NCBI RefSeq assembly: GCF_003966265.1
Contig: NZ_RXNV01000003.1
Location: 1-64,000 of the forward strand
DNA length: 64,000 bases
Source of the DNA: Shewanella atlantica
GTDB lineage: Bacteria > Pseudomonadota > Gammaproteobacteria > Enterobacterales > Shewanellaceae
Direction: 5' to 3'
Under the pieces are notes generated by a model, which saw only the letters and a program-made list of their open reading frames with translations, had not been told where the DNA came from and ran no database searches. Position numbers and translations under genes: made by a program. Numbering within the stretch: the first letter of the stretch is position 1; every line of letters begins with the position of its first letter. Below, piece after piece: positions 19,675-28,742 of the stretch.

Positions 19675-20310
19675 TCAGACCTCTGAATGATTTAACACGA
19701 CACCATCTATGCTGCCACTGGCGCGGGCATGACGATTGGGGTTCATCAGCAGATTAGGTGATGTAATACTGCTGCTTGGCAAAGGAGCGAAGTTAGGCTT
19801 GACTGCGTTGGGATACTTCTCCTTGAGTGCATCCATAGTGCCAAAGTCGATGGCGCGCATCGGACATGACTCAACACAGGTCGGTTTTTTACCTTCGGCC
19901 AGCCTCTCATAACAGCCATCACACTTGGTCATCACCTTGCGGGCCTTATCTATCTGCGGCGCATCATAGGGGCAGGCACGGGCGCAACTCTCGCAGCCGA
20001 TACATAACTCAGAAGCCACATGCACCAGACCATCTTGCTTACGCTTATGCATGGCACCCACCGGGCAAGCCTTGACACAGGCGGGCTCGCTACAGTGGTT
20101 GCACCCAATAGAGGTATAGTAGGCGAACACATTCTGGTTGATAGTGCCATCGGCATTCTCGGTCCACAGACCGCCACCATACTCATACACACGGCGCCAG
20201 TTGATGCCTACGGGCAGATCCTTACGATCCTTACACGCTACCTGGCAGGTCTTACACCCCGTACACTTACTTGAATCGACATAAAAGCCGTATTGAACAT
20301 TAGTACTCAT
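19675..20310 (-). CDS. dmsB: DMSO reductase iron-sulfur subunit DmsB
   Basis: This is the electron-transfer subunit partnering DmsA. At 211 aa it carries four ferredoxin-type cysteine groups: CTGCKTCQVAC, CNHCSEPACVKACP, CIGCESCARACP and CDGC...CVESCP. They would bind four [4Fe-4S] clusters, as in the DmsB/NrfC family. It has no signal peptide and is presumably carried through Tat with DmsA. AGGAG precedes the ATG, and 12 nt separate it from dmsA. Confidence 0.95.
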   Translation of the reverse strand: MSTNVQYGFYVDSSKCTGCKTCQVACKDRKDLPVGINWRRVYEYGGGLWTENADGTINQNVFAYYTSIGCNHCSEPACVKACPVGAMHKRKQDGLVHVASELCIGCESCARACPYDAPQIDKARKVMTKCDGCYERLAEGKKPTCVESCPMRAIDFGTMDALKEKYPNAVKPNFAPLPSSSITSPNLLMNPNRHARASGSIDGVVLNHSEV

Positions 20311-20322
20311 TGTTAACTCCTA

Positions 20323-22758
20323 TCAGGCTCTGCGGATCTCGACCCGGTTAGTATGCTGTGGATTTCCCTTTGACAAAGGCGTTGGCCGCTGAGAGGTGAT
20401 GGTATTGATATTGCCTCCCTTATCGATGCCATCCTCGAACCTCGACCAGGCACCTTGGCCCAGTGCGGTGACACCTATCATGATTCTGGGTGTCACCTTA
20501 ACTTCGACCTCCAGGGTGCCGCGATCGTTAAAAACGTGTACCAGATCACCGGTTTTCAAGTTTCGCGCCTGAGCATCGATAGGGTTCATCCACACGGCAT
20601 CCTGCACCACCTCCCTTAGCCAGGGGATATTATGGTAACTGGAGTGAACCCGCCCCTTAGTGTGATAACCTGTTAACTGCAGCGGATATTTTTCCCGGGT
20701 TTCACCATCGTCGAAACCATCCCATGTGGGGGTATACTTGGGCAGCGCCGAGATAACATCCCCTTCTCTGAGCTCCCATGTTCTCGCCTTGTGTGCCAAG
20801 CGTGATGAATAGATCTCAAGCTTACCCGATGGCGTATAAAGTCGGTTTGTTTCAGGATCGTCACGGAATCCCTTCAGAGCAATATAGCTGCCGTGGGGCA
20901 AATACTTACGATAAATGCCTTGCTCAAGCATCACCTCTCTATCGGGCAAACCCGGGTTGGCAGCTTGTGCGCCGACGTACATCTCATTCAGCCATTGCTG
21001 CTTAGTCTTACCTTCGGTGAACGCCTGCTCAACCCCCATTCTCTTGGCTATCTCGGTGCAGATATCGTAGGAGTGACGACTCTCAAACAGAGGTTCGATA
21101 GCCGAACTCATCTGGATTAATGTCGCCGTACCACCTGCAACATTATTCTGATTCACCAGCTCTTCATCTTCCAGCCAGGTAGTATCCGGCAATATGATGT
21201 CAGCGAACTTGGCGCTCTCCGTCATCAGATTATCGACCATCAGGATAAATTCACACTTGGACTCATCCTTGAGGATCTCTCTGGTTTTATTGACATCGGA
21301 GTGTTGATTCACCATAGAGTTGCTGAACCAGTTGACGATCGCCTTGATATCGGTACCCAATTTGCCATCGCCATTTTCATCCAGCTCGACGCCCCGTACA
21401 CCATCTTTGAGCACCGACATGTTCTTACCATCTTCGACGGCCTGAAGATAAGTGAAGAAAGATATTTGTTTAGTAACCGGATTGGTACCTGCAGAAAGAG
21501 GAGGCACATAAAAGAAGCCCCCCTTACTCTGACCACCGTTAGTGGTGCCGGGTAAGCCAATCTTGCCCAGCAGGATAGATAACATATAACCGGCGCGCAT
21601 ATTGTTTTCACCCGCCGCCTGTCGATTCAATGCCGACCCTAAATGAATAAATGGTGCTTTGGCCACAGCAATTTCTCTGGCCAATTCGATAATGGTATGT
21701 TCAGGTATGCCCGTGATGCTCGCAGCTCTGGCGGGGGTCTTAGCATTCACTCCGGGAGTCAGATCGTCAACAGTGGCGTTATCCAAAATATAAGATTTAT
21801 AGCTCTCCTCGTAGCCAACACCTTCAGGCAGGGTCTTCTCGTCATAACCGACACAGTATTTATCCAGGAAGGTCTGATCGACCTTATCTTGGGTGATCCA
21901 CTCATAAGCGAGCGCCTCGAACAGCGCCGCATCGGTCCCGGGACGAATGGGGAGCCACTGATCTTCCTTACCCACGGCGGTATCGGTATATCTGGGATCT
22001 ATGATGATGGTTCTTAAATTGTTTTTTTGCTTAATATTTAAAAAATCATAACTGATCCCGGAGCCACTCATGCGGATCTCCGATGGGTTATAGCCGATGA
22101 ATACCGCCAGATCTGAGTTTTCTATTTGAGTAATACAACTGCCCTGCAGACCAACATATGGAGTGCCGAAGGTATACGTTGCGGCTTCTAATAGTTGGGC
22201 ATAGCTATATACACCGTACTTATCGAGGCAGCCGCCGATGGAATTCATCAGACGCTGCGGCATAGTAAACACCCCTTTGAAGTAAGCAAAACTCCCCGTT
22301 CCAGTCATGTTAAAGAGGGACTCATTACCGTACCGGTCGATAATACCCTGCAGTCTTTCGGCGACGGTATCTAATGCCTCATCCCAACTGATCCGCTCAA
22401 ATTGACCACTGCCACGAGGACCGACACGCTTCATCGGGTATTTTAAACGCTCAGGTGCGTACACACGCTTTCTCAGCGAACGTCCCCGCAGACAGGCACG
22501 CACATCGTGATTGCCATACTCATCACTGGTGGTGAACTCGGATTCAATACGGGTGATCACCCCATCTTTTGAAAAGACTTTGACCGGGCAGTTAGAGCCA
22601 CAGTTAACCATACAAGCTGACCAGTTCATGGTTTCACCTTCGGTGACCGGAGGCGTTGGTGGCACGACATCAACATCGCTTGAGCTGGAGTTACAGCCTG
22701 CCACCGTCGCGGCGCAGCCCATAGCTGCACTCATTTTTAAGAAACTTCTACGTTCCAT
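20323..22758 (-). CDS. dmsA: DMSO reductase molybdopterin subunit DmsA
   Basis: This is the catalytic molybdopterin-guanine-dinucleotide subunit that reduces dimethyl sulfoxide. The N-terminus MERRSFLKMSAAMGC is a twin-arginine signal that runs into the lipobox-like VAGC, as in the outer-membrane lipoprotein DmsA of Shewanella. The cysteine set WSACMVNCGSNCP...RACLRG would bind a [4Fe-4S] cluster. The typical C-terminal dinucleotide-binding domain follows. The ATG at 22758 has GAGG 8 nt upstream. A frame from 22797 overlaps the dmsF stop but would put 13 residues before the Tat motif. Confidence 0.95.
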   Translation of the reverse strand: MERRSFLKMSAAMGCAATVAGCNSSSSDVDVVPPTPPVTEGETMNWSACMVNCGSNCPVKVFSKDGVITRIESEFTTSDEYGNHDVRACLRGRSLRKRVYAPERLKYPMKRVGPRGSGQFERISWDEALDTVAERLQGIIDRYGNESLFNMTGTGSFAYFKGVFTMPQRLMNSIGGCLDKYGVYSYAQLLEAATYTFGTPYVGLQGSCITQIENSDLAVFIGYNPSEIRMSGSGISYDFLNIKQKNNLRTIIIDPRYTDTAVGKEDQWLPIRPGTDAALFEALAYEWITQDKVDQTFLDKYCVGYDEKTLPEGVGYEESYKSYILDNATVDDLTPGVNAKTPARAASITGIPEHTIIELAREIAVAKAPFIHLGSALNRQAAGENNMRAGYMLSILLGKIGLPGTTNGGQSKGGFFYVPPLSAGTNPVTKQISFFTYLQAVEDGKNMSVLKDGVRGVELDENGDGKLGTDIKAIVNWFSNSMVNQHSDVNKTREILKDESKCEFILMVDNLMTESAKFADIILPDTTWLEDEELVNQNNVAGGTATLIQMSSAIEPLFESRHSYDICTEIAKRMGVEQAFTEGKTKQQWLNEMYVGAQAANPGLPDREVMLEQGIYRKYLPHGSYIALKGFRDDPETNRLYTPSGKLEIYSSRLAHKARTWELREGDVISALPKYTPTWDGFDDGETREKYPLQLTGYHTKGRVHSSYHNIPWLREVVQDAVWMNPIDAQARNLKTGDLVHVFNDRGTLEVEVKVTPRIMIGVTALGQGAWSRFEDGIDKGGNINTITSQRPTPLSKGNPQHTNRVEIRRA

Positions 22759-22796
22759 TATCATTTCCTCATTACAGTTATGATTAGCCGCTGGCA

Positions 22797-24815
22797 TTAG
22801 CGCAGCTGATAGCTAAACGACAACATCACTTGGTGCGCGTTATAGTTATGGTTAAGTTTGCCAAGTGTGGTTAACCCATCGATGGCATTGACATCGACCT
22901 GCGCATTGTCGGTGTCGTAATAACGTTCGTACAGGTAACCCAGCTTTGCATCCAGCAGCTCACTCACCCTGTAGTTCGCATACAGCTCCGCACTGTGGCT
23001 ATAAGAGTAGTAATCACCTTGTGGATGAGTAGCGATGTAAACCACCTGCTTGTCACTGCTTGAGTTAGCGAACAGGTAATCCAGGCCTATACTCAGCTTG
23101 TCCTGCAGCAGACCGCTGTAGTTCATGCCCACGCCAAGATTGATAAACTCATCCTCAACGTTGGCCGACCAATCGGCGGTGCTAAAGCTCTGACTGCCAT
23201 TTTGCGTAGACTCGATCCACTGCTGACCGGCAAAGGCATAGCCCGATAGCCGCTTATCAAACTGCATATCAGCATTGAGGTTATAGCTGTAGTCCTCACT
23301 GGAGGTGAGGCCTAGGGTGGTATCTGTGTAATCATCGTCGGCGTAGCGGCCGATAAGGCTCACGTTAATCCAATCTACCGGGGCGTGATTGAACTTTGCT
23401 TCAAAAGCGGTTCGGTCACGATCTGCCAGATAAAACTTGCGCAGCAGTGGGTTTTCAATACTCGATGTCAGTCCGCTGGCTTGATATTGGCTACCGTCAC
23501 GCTGGCTGAAGCTGGCTTTAAGCTTGAGTTTGCTATTGGCAAAGCTGCGGATATCGAGCTTGGTCCAGACGGTGCTTTCATCGGTCTGCTCACGGGCACC
23601 GTGGCTACGATCCATCTCTTCGCGATCAAAGCCTGCTTGCAGGCGATAGTCACTGTTGATGCGATAACTGACATTGACCTTGTAATTCAGCTGTTCCGTA
23701 TCCAGCAGCACGTTTTCTTTGAAGGCGCCGCTGATACCATCGGACTCCAGTTGAGCAAACTCCCAAGTTGAGCTCTTGTTATCACGCTTGGAATAGCTGA
23801 CGCTGCCGCCAAGGCGGAGGCGATTATCCAGAACCGAGGTGATAGTCAGCTTGCCGTCGGTAGTATCGACTTGGCCGTCCCAGTTTTGGATAGGGTTACC
23901 AGAGGTTTGAATAACCGCCTCATCTTGCATCATGCGTCCCGTCGCAAGCTGTGCACTGATGGCGGTTCGGTTAAACAGATATTGGCCTGCCAGGCTGAGT
24001 TGATAGGCACTGTTATCCGGTGCGGGGGCGTATACATCAGAAAGGTAAGGCAGGCTGAGTGACTCGATTTGATTATCGTATTCGCTGTACTGATAATTCA
24101 GTGAGGTTAGCCATTGTTGACCTCCGATACTTAAACCTGAGCTAATTTTGTCAGTTGTTGCATCGACGGGAAGACCAAAGTTAGTTGGGCGTGGGCTCAC
24201 AAGGCTCGATGCCTGATAGCCTGTCTTCTCTTCCTGGCTATAGCGGGCAAAGATTTGGTAGTCTTGCCCGCCCCATTGCTCCCCGGCAGACAAGCCCATC
24301 CCTATCTGTTTACGCTTAAGCGATAGCTCTTGGGTTTGTACTTGGTCACTCGGTGTTAACATTCCATCGGCATACCAAAGGTTACTCTTGGCATTATCGT
24401 GTTGATATTGGCTTAGCTGACGATAATCTAACTCGGCTTGATAACTGCCTGTTTTGCCCGCTTCAAGGTGTGCACTGCTGTTAGCAAGCCCCAGGTTAGT
24501 CGCCTGAGCTTTGGCTCGATAACCGGTTTTACCGCGATACTGCAGATCCGCGTTCAATAAACCATGCACGCCGTCTTCGCTGTTAAATGCATTAGCACTG
24601 TGAATATCATCACTGTCGTTATAAGCCACCCCTGGCTCAACACTGCCGCGATAACCTGTGTTATCTGGGCAGCGCTTGCACTGGAACTTATCCATGTTCA
24701 CGCTATTGGTATTGGCCTTGTTGACACTAAAATCTGCTGCCGGTGCTGAACTTGGCATCATCGAGCCAGAAGCCGTGATAAGCGCCAGGGTGATGAGGTT
24801 TAATGGATATTTCAT
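22797..24815 (-). CDS. dmsF: DmsF, MtrB/PioB-type outer-membrane beta-barrel
   Basis: This is an outer-membrane porin-like sheath for the decaheme cytochrome, allowing electrons to cross to surface-exposed DmsAB. It is about 672 aa with a cleavable signal peptide (to about APA). Near the mature N-terminus is a CKRC motif, equivalent to the CXXC of MtrB. Long runs of alternating polar and hydrophobic residues rich in Tyr follow, as in a ~26-28-strand barrel. The ATG at 24815 has GAGGAG 7 nt upstream; the frame extends upstream only with TTG. It lies 15 nt after dmsE. Confidence 0.92.
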   Translation of the reverse strand: MKYPLNLITLALITASGSMMPSSAPAADFSVNKANTNSVNMDKFQCKRCPDNTGYRGSVEPGVAYNDSDDIHSANAFNSEDGVHGLLNADLQYRGKTGYRAKAQATNLGLANSSAHLEAGKTGSYQAELDYRQLSQYQHDNAKSNLWYADGMLTPSDQVQTQELSLKRKQIGMGLSAGEQWGGQDYQIFARYSQEEKTGYQASSLVSPRPTNFGLPVDATTDKISSGLSIGGQQWLTSLNYQYSEYDNQIESLSLPYLSDVYAPAPDNSAYQLSLAGQYLFNRTAISAQLATGRMMQDEAVIQTSGNPIQNWDGQVDTTDGKLTITSVLDNRLRLGGSVSYSKRDNKSSTWEFAQLESDGISGAFKENVLLDTEQLNYKVNVSYRINSDYRLQAGFDREEMDRSHGAREQTDESTVWTKLDIRSFANSKLKLKASFSQRDGSQYQASGLTSSIENPLLRKFYLADRDRTAFEAKFNHAPVDWINVSLIGRYADDDYTDTTLGLTSSEDYSYNLNADMQFDKRLSGYAFAGQQWIESTQNGSQSFSTADWSANVEDEFINLGVGMNYSGLLQDKLSIGLDYLFANSSSDKQVVYIATHPQGDYYSYSHSAELYANYRVSELLDAKLGYLYERYYDTDNAQVDVNAIDGLTTLGKLNHNYNAHQVMLSFSYQLR

Positions 24816-24830
24816 GTTATTACTCCTCAA

Positions 24831-25784
24831 TTAGCGCTGCAGCTTGCTGCCGTCGGGATGGTTAGAGCCATGAATTTGGCTATGACAGTTAAGGCAACTC
24901 TTGCCACCACCGAAGGCGTCCTGACCATCTTGTGGTACCACTCGGCTGGCATGACCATCGTCCATATGACATTGCTGACATAAAAGAGGAGCACGAGACT
25001 TAAGCAGGGTTGAATTTATACTGCCGTGAGGGTTGTGGCAGGTACTACAATTCTCAACAACAGGCTCGTGCTCCCATAAAAATGGGCCACGCTTCTCGGC
25101 ATGACAGCGATAGCAAGTATCGTTAACGGTTAACTGATTGAGGGCACTTTCACCCATAGAGCCATGGGGGTTATGACAATCGATACAGGTCATCTGGTCC
25201 CACTGCATGGGGTGAGATGAGCGCTTGTTCATCGCCGCTTTGGCCTCAAGATGACAGCTGGTACAAGTGTCATTGACGCTCAGTTTGTCCATCACAGGGT
25301 CTTTGGCAGTATGGATTTGATGACAATCGACGCAGGCCACTTCATCAAGGTTGTGACTACTGCTGTGCCATGCCATCTGTTTCGGGTCGTTATGACAACC
25401 AAGGCAAGTACTGTTTTGGCTGGCAGCATCGAGTTTGCTCTCTTTACCGAAAGCAATCATCGGCTCTTTTCCGCCTTTGTTGTGTTTCCCCTGAGGGCCA
25501 TGACAGGCTTCACATTGCAGGCCAGCCATCGGCGAGTTTGCCGGGCTATCTTGTCCGTGTACGCCATCGAATAGCGCCATCACAGTGTTATTTTTCTTAT
25601 GGCACATGAGACAGGAATCGGCACCTTTTTTAGAGTATTTCCCTTTAGAAAATTTAGTCTCCAGCTTCTTTGTTAGCTGCTCTGCAGGTAATTGCTCCCA
25701 AGGGACCGCCTGTATTGAAAAAGAGAACAGCACCAAGGTTGCTATCCCATAAACTATATTGCTTACACGAATTCGCATCATCAT
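24831..25784 (-). CDS. dmsE: DmsE, periplasmic decaheme cytochrome c (MtrA family)
   Basis: This cytochrome accepts electrons in the periplasm and passes them through the DmsF barrel. At 317 aa it has ten CXXCH motifs (CLMCH, CEACH, CLGCH, CVDCH, CTSCH, CIDCH, CYRCH, CSTCH, CQQCH, CLNCH), the number and spacing of MtrA/DmsE. A signal peptide ends near SIQA. It is the first gene of dmsEFABGH, the Shewanella arrangement for extracellular DMSO respiration. The start lies in a run of three ATG codons behind AAGG. Confidence 0.95.
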   Translation of the reverse strand: MMMRIRVSNIVYGIATLVLFSFSIQAVPWEQLPAEQLTKKLETKFSKGKYSKKGADSCLMCHKKNNTVMALFDGVHGQDSPANSPMAGLQCEACHGPQGKHNKGGKEPMIAFGKESKLDAASQNSTCLGCHNDPKQMAWHSSSHNLDEVACVDCHQIHTAKDPVMDKLSVNDTCTSCHLEAKAAMNKRSSHPMQWDQMTCIDCHNPHGSMGESALNQLTVNDTCYRCHAEKRGPFLWEHEPVVENCSTCHNPHGSINSTLLKSRAPLLCQQCHMDDGHASRVVPQDGQDAFGGGKSCLNCHSQIHGSNHPDGSKLQR

Positions 25785-25900
25785 CCCGACCTTATGATAT
25801 TTTTATTTATTAACCGCAGATATCAAACAAAACTTATAAACTAGTATAAATACCAGTAAAACTTCGATAGCGAATATATTAATCAATTTAAAAGGAAACA

Positions 25901-25972
25901 ATGAAAACCAAACATAAACGTGATCCACATCAGTTAAAAATGCAAATTAAATGTAAAAACAAAGAAAGTTAA
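25901..25972 (+). CDS. Possible 23-aa basic small ORF
   Basis: ATG at 25901 has AAAGGA ending 5 nt before it, followed by 22 sense codons and TAA. The product is lysine-rich (MKTKHKRDPHQLKMQIKCKN...). It overlaps the CRP-like site and points away from dmsE. The A-rich composition makes a chance ORF quite possible; only the good ribosome site argues for it. Confidence 0.2.
   Translation: MKTKHKRDPHQLKMQIKCKNKES
25916..25937 (-). promoter_or_regulatory. CRP-like binding site upstream of dmsE
   Basis: AAACGTGATCCACATCAGTTAA resembles the CRP consensus AAATGTGA-N6-TCACATTT: GTGA, a 6-bp spacer and TCA are in register, with AT-rich flanks. It is centred about 142 bp upstream of the dmsE start. 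CRP is known to be needed for anaerobic DMSO respiration in Shewanella oneidensis, so direct control is plausible. Confidence 0.5.
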
Positions 25973-26385
25973 ATATAAAAAACATGCAGAACAAAAAACC
26001 AAAACCATTTAATTACACAAAAACGAGAAATTAAAGAATAATTAACTCACAAACAAATAAAAATCTTCAGAATTAAAGTTTAAACCAGGAAAGACAGGCT
26101 TTACCAATATAAACAGCAGCTTACAAAGAAGGTCATGAACTGCCGCCACGACCACTCGACGCGCACGTTATTCAATACAATAAAACCAACAAACTCAAAG
26201 GTTAAAACCAATAAACTAAAAAGTTAAACTGAATACATAATTTATAATCTTGAACAAAGTGACCACTCAAATAAACCAGACAGGCAATATTATTCTACAA
26301 GATCAACAAAGAAAAGAATTGCAACACCAACGCACAGAGAAACAATGAACAGCCAAATAACCAAAACAAAACTCAACATACTGAA

Positions 26386-26421
26386 ATTAATTCTTCAACT
26401 CTGGATTGTTAAAGAATTAAT
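26386..26421. terminator. AT-rich hairpin in the dmsE-maiA gap
   Basis: ATTAATTCTT and AAGAATTAAT form perfect 10-bp arms around a 16-nt loop. No T-tract is adjacent. Function is unknown. Confidence 0.35.
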
Positions 26422-26720
26422 CCAAACTAAAGGTCTATCCGAAACAGTTTAAATTAAAGGTTTGTTTTTTTATTTATAAAATAGACTGCCTCTGGTGCTC
26501 TGATGCAGCGGGCCGAGTCGTTACCAGAGTGATTGGATCAGAAATATGAAGTAGAAGTCTCAGCGCTTTGGGGAGAAGAGCCAAGCTTATAACAAGGAGT
26601 CGTTGGGTTTCTTGTATGCCAAATCAATGGGGGACATTCCACAACAACAAAAGCAGGTATCGGGCTAGCCTATTGCGTCACTCATTGCCGCGAAAAGACA
26701 AAATATGAAATAAGATGGGT

Positions 26721-26740
26721 GGGAGGACATGCGTCCCCCC
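26721..26740 (-). terminator. GC-rich hairpin after maiA
   Basis: GGGAGGAC-ATGC-GTCCCCCC pairs with one mismatch, 26 bp beyond the maiA stop on the minus strand. It is followed on that strand by a T-containing stretch, so it is a weak to moderate intrinsic terminator. Confidence 0.45.
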
Positions 26741-26766
26741 AGCGGACCAGCCAGCTTGATAAGTCG

Positions 26767-27444
26767 TTAGCCGGCGTCGGCCTGATTCTCAGGAGCGGCA
26801 TCGATAAACGCATCGAGTCGATTACAGTTCTCGACAATGCGCACAATATTAGGGTATGGCGACAGGTCGACGTTAAAGCGGTTGGCGTTATACACTTGGG
26901 GGATCAAGCACAGATCCGCCAGAGTAATATTGTCACCGAAGCAGTAACGACCCGAGTATTTAACCAACTGTTTTTCAAATGCACTGAAGCCTTCATTTAT
27001 CCAGTGATGATACCAAGCCGACTTAGCTCCATCATCGAGGGCGAGATCTTTCGACAGGTACTGCAGTACCTTGAGGTTATTGAGCGGGTGCACTTCACAG
27101 GCTATAGACATCGCCATAGCGCGAACAATCGCCCTGTCATGGAGATCTTGAGGGAGTAGTGCATTTTCGGGGTACTTTTCATCAAGGTATTCGATAATGG
27201 CAAGGGATTGAGACAGCACGAAAGCCTCCTGCTCCTCACCCTGCAGCTCCCCCTTTGAGTCACTATCGATAAGCGCCGGCACCAACTCCTGAGGATTTAA
27301 GATTGCATACTCGGCTTGATGTTGTTCGCCGCCATCCTTAACTAAGTGAACAGACAATAGCTCGGCGTCGAGCCCTTTATAGTTGAGGGCAACTCTCACC
27401 CGATAAGCCGCACTCGAACGCCAATATCCATAGAGCTTCAACAT
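26767..27444 (-). CDS. maiA: Maleylacetoacetate isomerase
   Basis: This is a glutathione-dependent isomerase converting maleylacetoacetate to fumarylacetoacetate in tyrosine and homogentisate breakdown. It is a 225-aa zeta-class GST fold. The N-terminal motif YWRSSAAYRVRVAL holds the SSxxxRVR active-site pattern, and the C-terminal helical domain has GDNITLADLCLIPQ. AAGGAG precedes the ATG. It lies downstream of the fumarylacetoacetase-family gene, with a terminator-like hairpin between them that may lower its expression. Confidence 0.93.
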   Translation of the reverse strand: MLKLYGYWRSSAAYRVRVALNYKGLDAELLSVHLVKDGGEQHQAEYAILNPQELVPALIDSDSKGELQGEEQEAFVLSQSLAIIEYLDEKYPENALLPQDLHDRAIVRAMAMSIACEVHPLNNLKVLQYLSKDLALDDGAKSAWYHHWINEGFSAFEKQLVKYSGRYCFGDNITLADLCLIPQVYNANRFNVDLSPYPNIVRIVENCNRLDAFIDAAPENQADAG

Positions 27445-27472
27445 GGTGACTCCTTAAAAATCTATTATTATA

Positions 27473-27503
27473 AAAAAGGCCAATTCAATGAATTGGCCTT
27501 TTT
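27473..27503 (-). terminator. Intrinsic terminator between the hydrolase gene and maiA
   Basis: AAAAAGGCCAATT and AATTGGCCTTTTT form a 13-bp stem with loop CAATG, ending in a T-run on both strands. It starts 16 bp after the hydrolase stop. Partial read-through would be needed for co-expression of maiA. Confidence 0.85.
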
Positions 27504-27518
27504 CATACGGGATGTGAA

Positions 27519-28505
27519 TTACCCTTTATATTCGACAACTTGCTGATCGATGGAGCCAAAAATAGTCTTTTGGTCATCATCCAACATCTCAATACGCACG
27601 CGGTCGCCAAACTTCATAAATGAAGTGGACGGCTTGCCTTCGGCAATCGTTTCCAGCATCCGCGTCTCGGCTAAACAGCTGGAACCGGCACTACGGTCAT
27701 AATTCGAGATAGTACCCGAACCTATGATGGCACCGGCACCCAGAGGGCGAGTCTTAGCCACATGAGAGACTAATTGACTGAAGTTAAATGTCATATCGAC
27801 CCCCGCATTAGGACGGCCGAAGAGCGACTCATTCAGATGAGTAATCAAGGGCAGGTGTACCTTAGAATCTTCCCAGCGTGCACCTAACTCTTCCGGTGTC
27901 ACCGCGACAGGAGAGAAACTGCTTGATGGTTTAGCTTGATAGAAACCAAAACCTTTCGCCAGCTCACCGGGTATTAGGTTACGAAGCGACACGTCATTGA
28001 CCAGCATTAACAGCTTTATGTGCTTCTCGGCATTCTGCGTTGTAACGCCCATCGGCACATCATCTGTTATCACCGCAATTTCAGATTCAAAGTCAATGCC
28101 CCACTCTTCACTGGCTAATGGAATATCTGCTTTAGGCGCAATAAAGCAATCTGAGCCACCTTGATAAACCAGAGGATCGGTCCAGAATGTCTCTGGCATC
28201 TGTGCGCCTCGAGCCTTACGTACCAATTCAACGTGATTAACATAGGCACTACCATCGGCCCATTGATAGGCACGCGGCAGAGGAGACAAACACTGGGCCT
28301 CATCAAAATCGATCGCACTGTCTATCAAACCATCATTTAACGCTTCATATAGCTCTTGCAGTTGTGGCTGAAGCAGATCCCACGCATCGAGTAACTGCTG
28401 CATAGTATGGGCAATGGCGGGGACGGCCACCGCTTTAGATAGGTCTTTACTCACTAACATCAACTGACCGTCACGACGACCATTGTTATAACTGGCTAAC
28501 TTCAT
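27519..28505 (-). CDS. Fumarylacetoacetate hydrolase family protein
   Basis: This is the likely last step of homogentisate breakdown, cleaving fumarylacetoacetate to fumarate and acetoacetate. At about 328 aa it has the FAH-family metal site pattern: DFESEIAVI, in which the acidic residues bind Mg/Ca, and later a GSGTISNYDRSAGSSC segment. The ATG at 28505 has AGGAG upstream; the longer frame to 28535 lacks a ribosome site. The neighbours maiA, tyrR and phhA support this pathway. A TyrR-box-like site lies about 220 bp upstream. Confidence 0.88.
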   Translation of the reverse strand: MKLASYNNGRRDGQLMLVSKDLSKAVAVPAIAHTMQQLLDAWDLLQPQLQELYEALNDGLIDSAIDFDEAQCLSPLPRAYQWADGSAYVNHVELVRKARGAQMPETFWTDPLVYQGGSDCFIAPKADIPLASEEWGIDFESEIAVITDDVPMGVTTQNAEKHIKLLMLVNDVSLRNLIPGELAKGFGFYQAKPSSSFSPVAVTPEELGARWEDSKVHLPLITHLNESLFGRPNAGVDMTFNFSQLVSHVAKTRPLGAGAIIGSGTISNYDRSAGSSCLAETRMLETIAEGKPSTSFMKFGDRVRIEMLDDDQKTIFGSIDQQVVEYKG

Positions 28506-28716
28506 ACCTGCTCCTGTCAAAACCTCACCAGTCAATAATTGTTATCTCTGTGCTGGTGCTATCGGTATAGAAATACATTAAGCATAGACAGATAGGAATA
28601 GTGTGACATGAATCACGCCGAGCTCAATAAAGCACTCAAACGTAAACAAATAATTACACTCTATCTATGCGGCTCAAGCTTGGGCTTCTCAAACCACAAG
28701 TGATGAAAAACCCGGC

Positions 28717-28741
28717 ATTATTGTGGCAACAAGCTTTTACA
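28717..28741 (-). promoter_or_regulatory. TyrR-box-like site upstream of the FAH-family gene
   Basis: TGGCAA-CAAGCT-TTTACA (28724-28741) resembles the TyrR box TGTAAA-N6-TTTACA at 10 of 12 positions. Together with the preceding ATTATTG, the site is identical outside the 6-bp spacer to the one upstream of tyrR (30406-30430). It sits between the tyrR stop and the FAH-family gene. Confidence 0.6.
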
Positions 28742-28742
28742 T

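Larger units (their letters stand above)
25785..26766. other. A-rich 1-kb gap upstream of dmsE
   Basis: No conventional gene lies here. From about 25860 to 26460 the plus strand is strongly A-rich and T-poor; in the counted stretch 25921-26040 A is 58% and T is 19%. This is an unusual strand asymmetry. The gap contains a CRP-like site (25916-25937), a possible minus-strand -10 box TATACT (25848-25843), a 23-codon ORF (25901-25972), a hairpin (26386-26421) and a T7 run (26465-26471). It probably holds the dms promoter and a long leader or decayed sequence. Confidence 0.6.

Noticed and set aside
26719..27159. 146-aa ORF antisense to maiA
   Set aside because: It lies almost entirely opposite the clear maiA coding sequence and shows no family features, so it is a shadow frame.
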